Below the pieces are notes generated by a model. That model was given only the letters and a program-made list of their open reading frames with translations. It searched no databases and was not told the DNA's origin. Below are positions 12,347 to 24,190 of a DNA stretch of 64,000 bases, piece after piece. This DNA comes from Sternotherus odoratus. Its lineage: Eukaryota; Chordata; Testudines; Kinosternidae. The translations under genes and the position numbers were made by a program. The number at the start of each line of letters is the position of its first letter. Within the stretch, counting starts at the first letter, position 1. The DNA lies in assembly GCA_032164245.1 (NCBI GenBank), contig JAVMKO010000003.1:44580890-44644889 (forward strand), in the 5' to 3' direction.

Positions 12347-15300
12347 CTACTTCTATCATAATACTTAATGGGAAACTTAACTCAATGGCTAGGTAAATGG
12401 CTAGCAGGGATTATCCATCCCATTTTGTTTATAATTAAAAGAAGAACGAAAAGACAGACAACTCAAAGTCATCTAATGTAATGCAGACAGCTAATTTATG
12501 CTATGTGTTCTTATGGTTAACCTCTTTCTCTCTCCCCATCTTCCTCCAATTATCTTTGTTGCAGTTTGTTTTAAAATTAGATTGGAATCTCTATCCTTAA
12601 GAGCTTGTCTCTTACAGTATGTTGTATAGCTCCCAGTACACTGTACAGCACTGATCCTGATTGGAGCCTCCAAGCACTACTGAAATACAAAATAAAACAA
12701 ACTGAATGAACAGCAAGCCTGCAAATCTCCATTAAAGCTGAGTGCTAAAGCATGGATTAGTGACCTTGTGTCAAATATAGATCACACTTCCTTGACCTCA
12801 GAGATATGGCTTTGAATCAGTGCTGGTGCTAGGCATAAGCAGACAAAGCAATTGCATTGGGCCCCCTATTTACTTTTTTAATGTGTGTTGTGTGTATTCC
12901 TGCTTAGGTCCCCCAAACTGGTTTGAGTAAGTATGTCAATATGTATATTGCATCTAGGAATATTAACTCCTTTATAACAGAGAGCTATAGTAGGGTTCAA
13001 ATGTCTTCTTGGTCTTTTATTTTGAGATAAATATATAGGGAAATATATTAAAACGTACATATATTTTCTACTGAGAAAGGAAACAAAAGAAAGATGCATT
13101 AAAACAGAACTAGGTTTATCTAAACAAATTTAATACACAGATAAAACATTTAAGTTGAGATATTCAAAATATAAGTGCTTTTCCTAGCAATTTCAAGAAT
13201 GACCTTCTGACCCAGTTTTATTTTTCCTTTCTTGCCTTGATGAAGTTATGACTTCGCTAACTATAATCCCAATTCTGAAAACTGTTTTGTGCAGCTGAAC
13301 CCCCTGGAGCTTTATCCAAACACAGGGCTCCACAAGCACAGAGAAGTCTGCAAGATCAGGGCCTATAACTGTCTTAAAGCCAGTTTGTTTGTTTTCAAGT
13401 CCATTTAATGTTGACTTCTTGTTTGTTTTGGGGGAAGAAATATTGTTAGATTTAAAAAAAATATCTGTACATGAGACAACATGGTATATGAGCTACAAAA
13501 ACTAGTCCAATGAAATGCTGCCATTTCCCCCCAATTTTGTTAAAAATATGTTGCTCTTCTCTAAGAATGCTGAGTTTTGAATTCTTACTGTTACAGCTGG
13601 TATATTTCTCCCTTTTGAAATCTTTCAGGCTTCACTTAGTTTCCTAAAAGGCTTCATTTGAAATTCTATAGGAACTATCAAAGATAAGCTAAATACACAG
13701 ACTCCTCTTATACAGTTTAGTGGGACCTGATATATGAGCCATACAGTATAAACACTTAGCTGTATAAAACCTACTTTTAGCTTAACACAAAGTTGAGCAA
13801 GCATTTTTCTAAGTCAAAGATTCACTATAATAGTCCAGTGTTCCAGGAATTCCTATTTCATCTCTAAGACTTTACTGGTTTACATTTCACACCACTCCTT
13901 CAAAAAAACCTATGAACGATTACTAGATATTTTATATAGAGACATTTCAAGATACATTTTAAGTCAAACAACATTTCCCCTCTTACTGTTTTAATTCCAT
14001 GTCCCTGAAACAGACAGAAACCTAGCACACTAAAGGTTTTAAAAACCTACTATCCTTAGGTGTCAAACATTTCTGGACGTCTGTGGCAGTTGGCAGCTGC
14101 AAACATCCGACTGAAAGCCCCATCTGCTGCTTCACAGCTTCCAGTCGAGGATGTTTACAGTCGCTCACTGTCAACAGCAATACACACTCCTTAGCTGTTT
14201 ACTTCATATTATTAACCAAGAGGGGGATCCAAGCAAGTTGCTTAAGAAGACCGGTACAACCTCTCTCCATATTGCCACAATGCTATATACGAAGTAGCCT
14301 GTTCTCAGTCATTTTTATTAATAAGATAACTTATGACTTCTAGTGGAATAGTTTTGAAACAAAGGTATATTGAATACTCAAATATTATAGAATTTAAATG
14401 TGTCTGTTTTACATATGGTATAGAATTATGGTAAAGACTAATGGAAGAAGTGACTTGCATGCTCTGTTGGAACTTATTTGTGCCCCCAAGACACTAACAG
14501 ATCAGTTATGGTGGTGTTTATTATTGCATTACTACGTAATCCACTAAGTTCACTTAGTAATATAAAACTTATCAGTAAACATAGTGACAGCTCTTCTATT
14601 GGCCATTGAAACAGAAGATCTAATTTTAACACTCTTAATATAATGATGGGCTTGGCTTTCTCTTCCTTTCTGCAAAGAGGAATTGGGAAAGCTATGTGAT
14701 CTTAAAATTAACTTATCCAACCTTTGCTCCAGAATGTCTGCAGAAGATAACTGGGGATGAGGGAGGGAGTTAGAATGCTCTGATAAAGCTTATGTAAAGT
14801 TTAAGTGGGTAATAAAACTTTACTAATTTACTGTTTTGGATACCTCGGTGTGATTTAATGGCACTTGGTTATTAGAATTACAGTAGTTACCACAGAATAA
14901 AAAACACAACAATATCTGGCATAACGAGTCTCAGTGGTATAGTTTGGCAGTTGGTTTCTAACTCCTGTTTTCTTATGAAGATAATGAAGGGGGAAACTGA
15001 AGATTAAGAACTCAACTTTTTCCAAATTAATTCAAAACCACAGAGAATTGGTTAAGTGATTAAAGTGGCATAAGGAGAAGTGATTTGCCTTGGAACTTTC
15101 CTTAAAAAATTAAGTTATCTTAGAGCAAACTAACTATGGGAAGAATATAGCTGCTTGGAATGCAGAAATCTGTGATGTTTACAAAAAAAAAAAAAGTGAA
15201 GAATCCTCATAAATCACTATTTCAAAACACAGGGGTTATATTTTCTATACTAAGGTTAAGAAAGTTAATCTTCCAGGCAGCAGGTGAAAACAAGCACAAT

Positions 15301-18207
15301 TATGTTGAGGTCTTTCCCTTTATTCACTACCAACTTTGAACTATTAAAACTTGCTAGGGAACCACATTTTCTCAATGGGTCAAGTCACTAAGGGAACAAA
15401 GCAAACTTTATTAGCGCTGTGGCAATTCTACATTCCAGAAATTCTTAGCACTTGGCAGCCGTACACTCCAGACCAGAGAGATTGATCCTCCCTCTACATA
15501 GCAGAACGACTGAGGCTAACTTTGTGAAATTCTCACTAAGACGCCCACTTCAGCGAGTTACAGATAGAATTACTTAATAAATCCCTTTATAGAGCCTATA
15601 AAGCAAAACAAAGGTTAAGAAAATATTTCCTTGATTATGGACTCTTAAAACTCTTGTAAAATGTAAGCCAAGCAGAAAATGAGTGAACACGCACCGTACA
15701 ACACAATGCACACTGAGTGCAGAACTAGATATAATTCAGTGATAGCAGAGGGCAAAGATTTCAGTTTAATTATACCTTGTGACAAACTGAGGATTAATAA
15801 ATTTACAGATGAAAGGCTAAATCTAATATCTACAATTCATTAATAGAAAAAGTGTGTGGGTGAGGGGAGGAAGGGAGAGACTAACAAGATCTTAGTTGTT
15901 TGAATTCATTAGATGAAGGACACGGTGTCACAACAATACACTATATCATTTTCCTCATGTATGGCTCCCTTTCAACTATTGCAAGACAAACAGATTAGAT
16001 CTATATGAAAGTCAAAGCAAGGTCACATCTAAAATGCTAGATAGTTTTACCAGTAAAGTAAGGCCCATTTGTGCAAAACAATTTAAGATTAGGAGTTTCC
16101 ACTATATGATGATTTTCCAATTTATTATACCATTAAGTAATTTATTTAGCAGGATAATGTAACATTTAAAGCATTAAATAAAATGTTTCAAGACAGAAAT
16201 ATCAGGTAATTAAAGTTTTTTATGTATTAGTGGTGTAGATGCAGAGATTTTGAATGACCATGACTGAAAAATTAAAGAATCTTCCAACAGGCTAATACAC
16301 TTTTGGGATGGTCTTCATAAATTTGTGCCTTTATGTTCACATCTTAGCATGGTAACTTTCCATGTTAGCAGTGGTAGTGTAACTAAGCAAATTTCTATCA
16401 TAAGCCTATGGAGTTATTCACAGAATGTCAAATAAAAATTATATTAATTATCTGGTGAAGGAGATATAGACGGGCAAGAGAGAATCGGTATTAAAACAAG
16501 GAGACATAAAACTGTCACTCAAATTAAACTCATGCTAAAATTGAAAGTCAGCTGGGCAACTAAAATGGTTCCACTTTTCAACCACCTGAAAAACTGACAG
16601 AATATGCATTTGCCTGTGTCAAAGGTAAATTATAGTTATTTGGTTAATTAATCTAATGTCAAAATGCTAACAAAATAAATACAAACCAAAACACAGGAAA
16701 TTTACAAGACCCATGATAAAAAAAAAGTCACTCCTTCGCTTGTTGCAACCTATTCCCCAACTGTACATTGTTTACTTGTTAAAACTTATCTGGGCAGAGA
16801 CTTTGTTCTCATATTTAACATTAATCCAAAGTTATTCATCCTTCCATTTCTATTATAGAGTACAGGCAGGGATAAGAGAAATTACGACTTAATATGGTGT
16901 TCATTTTTTCTATGAGATAGTACACTATTTGTTGATAGCTTTTATTCCCAACTCTGAGATGTTTGTGCCTGTTCTGAAATGCCTTTGGCTCAATATTTTA
17001 GAGCTGTGGGTTGATATGCAGATTCCAGTGTATTGAGCAAACGTGAATGCAGTTTCAGACAGTCACATGAAATTCAGCACTGCATTTTCCATCTCACTGT
17101 GGTAAAGTGACAGTTCAGACATCTTAATAGAAAAGATTTATCTGTTTCCCAAAATAACAGCTTGAACAATACTTAGTGCTTTATGTCAGACACATCCCAA
17201 TATTGTCTGATACAAGTTTCACTTTTTTAAAGTGGTTTATTTAGAAGGGTGAATATATTGAATTATATACAAGTCTTAAAATGATAGTCTCCATGTGGAA
17301 ATATTTGGGGGGAAAACCCCAGGAACTTACTTGTTGGGCCCAATTCTTCCTATTTCAACTTCCATTATAATTTATATAAGCTGCACACTCAACCAGGGAA
17401 CACCACACTGCCTGGCCATTAAGAGAAGATTCCTAGAAATTCAAAACAAACTGTATTACACATTTACAAGAATGACTTGAACGGATTATTGTAATTACAG
17501 AAGCTCAGTTAGCATTTCATATCATCTGGCTCCCATCATTAAAATTGTTTTCTAGAGGTGAATGAAAACAAGTTTCAAGTCAAATAGTTGGATTGGAGAA
17601 CAAGTGTCACTTTACTGTTCTATGCTTTAGAAAACTACACTAGGAAAATGACTTACTAGCTGATAATGGTTATCCAAAACTGACTCCTCGGGCCTCCTCC
17701 AGCAGCTATTGAAAAAGGTTTAACTGCTTGTGTAGAAACAGTTTTTGGGACCTTTTCAGAGAACTTACAAGACCCCTTTGAGCACAGGACTAAAGTAAGT
17801 GGTAATACCACACAGACCTGTTCCAATACCTCCTAAGAAAACCTATCAACTCTTAAATATTTTTAGGAAATTTATACATCAATTTTTCCTAGCCACTCAC
17901 TCTGCATCTATGATCTGTGACAGAAGTATCCACAATGAAGTGGATGCAATTTTCATGTGGTAATGTGAAATAGAAAGTTGCTGTGGTTAGTCATTTGGAG
18001 TTGGGAAAAGGTTATTCCTGAAGTTGCACATTCAACAGCTGGATCCTATCTTCAGTACTTCTGGTGGAACTGTTACAAAGAAAAGAAACACAATTATTGA
18101 CATGCCAGTATTGAGTACTCTGCATACTTTTTTCTGTAAATCAACTAAAGATAGATACAGGTTTCCCAGATTTGTCATCTACTGTAACTTGCAGTCTTTC
18201 ACTTTGA
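12347..18207. other. Long AT-rich stretch without recognised genes
   Basis: Nearly 6 kb of unique-looking sequence. Short fragments such as GCATTGGGCCCCCTATTTAC near 12.85 kb resemble repeat debris. No domain-bearing open frame, tRNA or convincing exon was seen. It is compatible with intron of the gene starting at the 28-kb CpG island. Confidence 0.55.
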
Positions 18208-18525
18208 AATCGGTCTACATTGTACGCTAGAGGTGTGACTCCTCTGTCTGTGTACACCTACTCACAGTAGCTCTCATCAAGCCAGCGTGAGTATAAACAG
18301 CAGTGTAGCCATGGCAGCACTGTTGGCAGCAGTGGTGGCTGAGCCATGCCAAGTACATACCTACCAGTTTTAGGCTCGGCCGTACCTCAATTGCCGCCAA
18401 CAGCAATGCAACAGCTACACTGCTATTTATACTTGCACTAGCTAAATGAGCGCTACTGTGAATATGCAAATACAAGCAGTGGAAATCTCACACACCCTTG
18501 CTTGCAGCATAGACAGAGTCTAAAA
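18208..18525. mobile_element. Imperfect-inverted-repeat MITE
   Basis: The left part (TCTACATTGTACGCTAGAGG, TGTGACTCC) and right part (AATCTCACACACCCTTGC, GCAGCATAGACAGAGTC) are imperfect inverted copies. The internal motif AGTATAAACAGCAGTGTAGC occurs here. Its reverse complement occurs in the element at 50.1 kb, showing one family. Confidence 0.6.
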
Positions 18526-19731
18526 TTAAACAGAATCAGTAGGAAAAAAAATACAGGCCCTGCAGGATTGTATACATTAAGTTTATTTCTTTTGCCACGT
18601 TAACCTAATTTCATTAATGTAAATTATTTACATCAGAAGCACTAACCATGATACTGAAGTTATTGAAAATACCTGAGAATTGAGATCATTTCATTTTAAG
18701 CTCTTTTTTCTACTTGTCTTACATCCTTCCTTTTGCATCTTCAGCCCCCCCACAGCATTCCACATTTGGACTTCAGACAGTTGAGAAGCATAGTGGGGGG
18801 TGGAGGGGTGGGGGGGGGGGGAAAGAGAGAGAAATCCACTGGCCCACAGCAAATAGAAAGCTTTCCCAATGTCATTTTCTGCAGAAACTAAGCTTTGATT
18901 TTTGAAGAATTAAGTTTCTAGCCCTTATGACTGAGAATAAAATCTTCCAAATGCAAACCTGGGATAATTACTTTATTACTAAGCAGACAGGTAGGTAGTT
19001 CCAGTGCTGCTTCTGCTGCTCAGAGCTGTCCCTGGCTGCAGTGAGTGAAAACCGACCACTATATTTTCAGAGCTGTTTTTCCAGATTCCTGTGAGCACCA
19101 TTTAAAGTGACAAGAATGAAGTCAATTTCATTCTACTGCTGCCTGAGACAGCCTGAAGCAGCAAGAGGAGGCGAATCCAAAAAACAGACACTTGAGGAAG
19201 GTAAGCATGACAAAGATACATGCCTCCATTGCAACAACTAGGAGTACAGCTGGGCAGGAAACAGTTTTCACAATTTCAAAATGTTTTACCATCCCAAATC
19301 AGACAGAGCTGAAATTTCAAATTTTCACACACACAAAAGGCAAATAAATAAAATAAATTGGTTCGGCCAACTGAAACATTGTGAATTTCAAAACATGTTT
19401 TGATTTTAAACTTTGTTTCAAAATGTAAATCATTTGACCGCATAAAAACATTTATAAAAAAAAAATGAAGTCATTCCTAACCAAAAAATAAATAAATAAA
19501 TAACAATTCAAGTTTTAAAAAAAAAAAAGGTTGTTTTGGTCAAAACCAATCTTCCCATGAAAAGGTTTTGCTTCAGTGAACTGGCATTTTTCTACAGTGG
19601 ATAAAGTTTCATCAAAACATTCCTGACCAGCTGTAACCAGGAACCCGGAGAAGGAGTAAAGTAACAGAGAAGCCCCAACAACTATTGAAACCGCTGAGAG
19701 GCTCTGAAGTGGTCAGCTGGAATATTGCTTA

Positions 19732-20571
19732 CTAGTGTAAAGGCCCGTGTACACGGGCCAGGTCACCCCATCCAGTCCCTTCTCCCGCACCCCCCACCCT
19801 GCTCGCCCTCCCATCGTCACCCTCCCCCGGGATCCTTCCCCCGGGGGGGGGGGGGCGCGAGGCCTGCAGTGCCCCTCGCGGCGGGGGGGGGGGGGGGAAT
19901 CGGGGCTCCCCGGCCTGGAGGGACACTCGGGGGCTGGCGGCGCCTGAACTGCCTCCCGCTCCAGGGGAGAGGAGCTGAGTCCTTCAGCTTCCTGTGCCGG
20001 TAACTCCCGTCCCTTCGCGCCCCCCGCTAAACCTGGCACCCGCCCCTCCCGGTAACCCCAGTCCTACTGCGCCCCCGGCAACCCCCGCACCCGGTAACCC
20101 CCACCTCACACCGCCTTCCGGTAACCCCCATCCCACCACGTTCTCCGTAACCCCTACGCCCGTCCCTCTCGGTAACCTGTGACAGCCCCTCCGTCCTCCC
20201 GGTAATCCCCGGTAACTCTGCGCCCTCTGGTAACCCCTGTCCCACTGCGCCTCCCGGTAATCCCCAGTAACTCCTGCGTCCGCCCCTCCCGGCAACCCCA
20301 GTCCCACTGCCCCCGCCCTTTCCGGGAACCCTTAGTAACCCGCGTCCTCTGGTAACCCCTGCCCCCTGCCATGCTCCCTGCTCACCCCATTGATATCTCC
20401 TATCCTGCCATGCCCTCTCCACCATAACCTGAGGTAACCGAAGTCTTCTTTCTCCTGTAAACCCTGCACCGTGTGCCGCCGAACTACAACTGCCAGCATG
20501 CCCTTCGTCCGGCTGTCTCTACTGCGCAGGACGGCTTCACACACACTTCTCTAGTCTTTTATTATATAGGA
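19732..20571 (-). mobile_element. Helitron-like non-autonomous element, 840 bp (minus)
   Basis: Read on the minus strand, the element starts TCCTATATAATAAAAGACTA (from 20571, preceded by A) and ends CTAG at 19732, followed by T. An 18-bp palindrome GGCCCGTG-TA-CACGGGCC at 19742-19759 lies six bases before the CTAG, as a Helitron 3' hairpin should. The 5' end resembles that of the Helitron at 32686. The interior is GC-rich with irregular GGTAACCCC-type repeats and no Rep/helicase gene. Confidence 0.86.
19985..20470. repeat. Irregular repeat built on CCGGTAACCCC
   Basis: More than a dozen copies of a GGTAACCCC-like core are spaced roughly 20-40 bp apart, with C-rich spacers (for example CGCCCCTCCCGGTAACCCCA). 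The long open frames on both strands here are stop-poor repeat sequence. Most of the right part of the element up to 20571 is unique. Confidence 0.82.
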
Positions 20572-21489
20572 TTTCTTTTGAAAGCCAGAGAAGAGACACA
20601 GAGAGCTATATTAACTTTCAAACACCAGCAAGAGTTTCATACAAAAGTTGAAGCCACCTGGGGGGGGTCAAGATCTGTGGTCTGAAGAATCCCAACTCCC
20701 TCCTATACAGGAATTTGTACCAAGGGAGTGGAACACCTGATCCTTCATTGCCATTTCTGGCCAGTAAGTTTTTTCTCTGGTTATTTCCAGGTCCTACAGG
20801 TGCCTTGACAGACATATGAGGGAGGAACTGACGGGATAAGTTAGAACAGAAAAGGATGGGAGCAAGGGGAGGAGGAGGAGAGAGTTTTTTATGAAATGAT
20901 GACTGCAGAGAGAAAACAGTATAGGGACAAAGCATAAAAAAAGTGATAGACAGAAAGAAGAAAAGGGAGAAACAGGACCACTCAGGATGATCCACTGTGA
21001 ACATACAACAAAAGCAAGAGAAATGCAGCAAGTATGACCTGTTAAATATCACTCAAATATTTTACAAATTTCACCAATATTCATTGAATAATGTATATAA
21101 CAAACACTTTTTTTAAAACAGTCAGCTCTTGGTGAGCAAATGCTATACAGAAAACACATTAGATGAATATAGATGGAATTCACTGAATATATTCAACAGA
21201 TATTTTTTCTGTTATTTGATCAGCCCTATCAATAAGTTAAAATTAAATAGTAAATTTGATTTACAGTGTTCACAGTTCACTACAGAACACATGAACAGTA
21301 CAAAATTGTTTTATTCTTTTAAATTTCAAAGATGGGGGTGGGGCACAGATATTTTTCACTCTGGCAGGTAGGCGTCGTATTGACATACCTAGTATAGAAG
21401 AAAACAGAGGCCTACGACTCCTTTACACCACTGCGTAAGAGAAAAAAGTCTAGTCGTTAAAGCACTAATTTATGATTGGGGAGATGCTT

Positions 21490-21680
21490 GTGCAAGTCAT
21501 TTTCCCCCCAGACTTTGTGTGTGACTGTGGACAAGTCACTTGGGGAAACAAGTGGAGCACAGAAGCCTATCTTCAAACTGGGGATAGTACATCCCTACCT
21601 CACAGGGAGGATAAATATATTAAAGATTATGAAGTGCTCAGCTACTCCAGTAATCGGGGTCATATAAGTACACAAGATAA
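21490..21680 (+). repeat. MIR-like SINE (plus), diverged
   Basis: GTGGACAAGTCACTT, then CTGGGGATAGTACATCCCTA, CCTCACAGGGAGGATAAATA, GATTATGAAGTGCTCAG follow the MIR order. Confidence 0.68.
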
Positions 21681-21723
21681 GAGCCCTTTAATGAGGCAAA
21701 AGGTAACCTCTACATGTACTCAG

Positions 21724-21900
21724 TGAAGAATCCTGTGGCACCTTAATTAAAGGCTAACTAAAGTATTGAAGCACAAGCATCATCTCACTGTCAGATACAT
21801 GCAGTGGAAGTATCCAGGGGCAGGTACTTTAGTTAGTTTTTAAGGTGCCACAGGACTCTGTCACTTCTGCAATTCCAGACTAACACGGCTACCTCTCTGA
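21724..21900. mobile_element. Foldback DNA element related to the one at 34.65 kb
   Basis: The left half has TCCTGTGGCACCTTAATTAA and GCTAACTAAAGTATTGAAGC. The right half has the inverted TACTTTAGTTAGTTTTTAAG and GTGCCACAGGACTCTG. The right end TCACTTCTGCAATTCCAGAC then ACACGGCTACCTCTCTGA is shared word for word with the 34.65-kb element. Confidence 0.75.
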
Positions 21901-23774
21901 TTTTCAATGAAGAATGGGCTCCCTAGACAGCGTAAAGCTGCCACAATGATGTCAGTCCCTGCATAGAAGCATTCCAGGGCAGGGAGCAGGCAACTCCAGA
22001 ATGCCTTTTGCTTTAACTAGTTTTGGCTTCCCACTGCCTGGAGACAGCTCTAAATTTGCATCAGACAGCACCCTGGCTTCTCCATGAAGAGAGAGAACAC
22101 AAAATGGTGTAAAGCACTTTGCCTCTCCATTGCCACTCCTCCTGTGCAAAAACAGAGAACAGGAATGCCTAGACACCTAGGAACAACTAGCTCAAATCAT
22201 GTCAGGGTCTACTTAAGTCCCGAATCATTGGATGTTGATAAGCTGACTTTCACTCTTTTACTGTACAGAGATCTTTTTAGTCAAGATCTTAACAAGCAGA
22301 CATCTGTGGGGATATCACAGATCCCATAGCACTTTTGTAAGAGCAGGACTTTGAACTAATGCCTTTAGTCAAAAGTTCTCTCTAAAAAGTAGTGCAATGT
22401 ATTAGCTGGTTGCTAACCCATCGTATTTATGTACCAGTTTGTACCACACATAAGAAGAATCTTGGGCACTGCACTGACAAAGCAATTCAACTATTTTCTG
22501 GGTGTTCTGACTATAATCACTAACACCACATATTAAAGTGGTTTTATAGTAGGCTTGTGTATAGGGCTGTGTATAGCTAAAATAGGGAAACATTCTTGTC
22601 CTTAAAGAAGCACAAGTCACAATAAATGAACTCTAATTGTCATCAAATATAGAGTGGGGTATTCATTGCTGGCCAATTCTAGCCCTCAGTTGATTTAAGA
22701 AGGATTCCCTGTTCCTGGGTATCAATATTGCATTGAGGCAAAGCAGGGTGAAGAGGAGAATATCTATAAGCCAGTTAACACTTGTATGTTCCTGTGGTTG
22801 GTAATTAAATACCATGACCCAGGGGATAAAGCGCTGACATTTATTGCCAGGTTCATGGACCTGAAACTCTGTTAATGTTATACCTTTAAGTTCCTATTAC
22901 CTCCAGTGCAATTACTGATTAAAGAGTTACTTCTTACAGCCTTTCTAGAAATAGAAGAAAATGTAACTGAGTCAAAGTTATAGGTTAAAAAAAAAAACCC
23001 ACCAGTTAAAAGATCCATACTAGACCAACTACCTTAGGAAAAGGGGGGTTAGCTATTTAAATAAGCCATAGTTAAGGCTAACTTGCCCTCTGTGCACTAG
23101 TTAGTATGCAACGCTCACATTTCCCCCCATACTGACACATTGGAATTTTAAACCAAGAAGGGGTCAGTGAAAAGGTCAAGTGAGCCTCCATTTTTTTTAT
23201 GTCATGTTCTTAGCCAGTCACTGGAGGTCAAAATTATCTGGCTTATTCCCTCTCTTCTTACTCCAACCCTTCCCCCACTAGTTAAACTTGTGGGCACAGC
23301 ACTTAAATATCCTCTTAATACTTCACATATTTTCTTCCTACTCTCTGAAGGCCCAATGTAAACGCTAAAGAACAACTACTATACGTTTTAGATCTATTAT
23401 AGTAATGTGATAAAGAATTATGAAGGATGACATAAGAACTGTGTTTTATTGTTGAATGGCAGAACAATGGCTCAATGATTAGAGCTGGGAAAGGCAGGGT
23501 CAAGAGCCCAATGTTCTTTTCCTGACTTTGCCAATGAGTTAACATTATAAAAATACAAAAGGACCCCTTTGAGCTCTAAATGCCATATAAATGAATAAGA
23601 AGTGTGGTGATTTCCAAAGCCAACTAAGATTTGTCCTCACTATGAAATTGTGCGTTGAGTGGTGGAGTGTACTAGTTGGCTTTGAAAACCTTGACCCTGT
23701 TCCCTTCCCCAAAGGGCTCATGATCTCTGTATGGCCCACATCACAGTAGTATCTGAATACCTGATGTTATTAAT

Positions 23775-24190
23775 GGATTTGTCCTCAAAACGTCACAATG
23801 GCTTAGGGAAGTATCATCTCCATTTTATAGACATGAAACTGAGGTAGAGGAGCGGTTAAGTCAGTGGTTCTCCACCATGGGTACACAGAGGGCTTCCATG
23901 GTGTACATCGACTCAAAAATTTCAAACAGACAAAATGGGAAAGCAAGTGATTTTTCAGTAATAGTGTGCTGTGACACTTTTATAGTCTTATGTCTGATTT
24001 TGTAAGCATGTAGTTTTTAAGTGAGGTGAAACTTGGGGTACACAGACAAATCAGACTCCTGAAAGGTGTACAAAAGTCTGAAAAGGCTGAGAACCACTGG
24101 GTTAAGTGAGACTTCTCCCAGGTCATAGAAGGAATCAAGAATTGAACCCTTGTTTCCTGAGTGCAAGTCAATAATGCTCTCTTGGTAAGA
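23775..24190 (-). repeat. MIR-type SINE (minus strand) interrupted by a hAT MITE
   Basis: The plus strand reads CATCTCCATTTTATAGACATG, AAACTGAGG and GAGGAGCGGTTAAG. After the MITE it continues GAGACTTCTCCCAGGTCA and GAACCCTTGTTTCCTGAGTG. This is the reverse complement of the MIR core. Removing 23862-24107 restores a continuous MIR. Confidence 0.8.
23862..24099. mobile_element. hAT-type MITE, 238 bp, nested in a MIR SINE
   Basis: The ends are CAGTGGTTCTCCA and the inverted GAGAACCACTG, flanked by GGTTAAGT at 23854-23861 and 24100-24107. The interior is AT-rich and noncoding. The duplicated site is part of the MIR sequence that flanks it on both sides. Confidence 0.93.

Noticed and set aside
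14751..14850. Possible tRNA or small RNA gene in the 14-18 kb AT-rich stretch
   Set aside because: No A-box/B-box pair or cloverleaf could be laid out.
20085..20240. GGTAACCCC repeats considered as interstitial telomere sequence
   Set aside because: The core is irregular, spaced by C-rich DNA, and bounded by Helitron ends. It is not a TTAGGG array.
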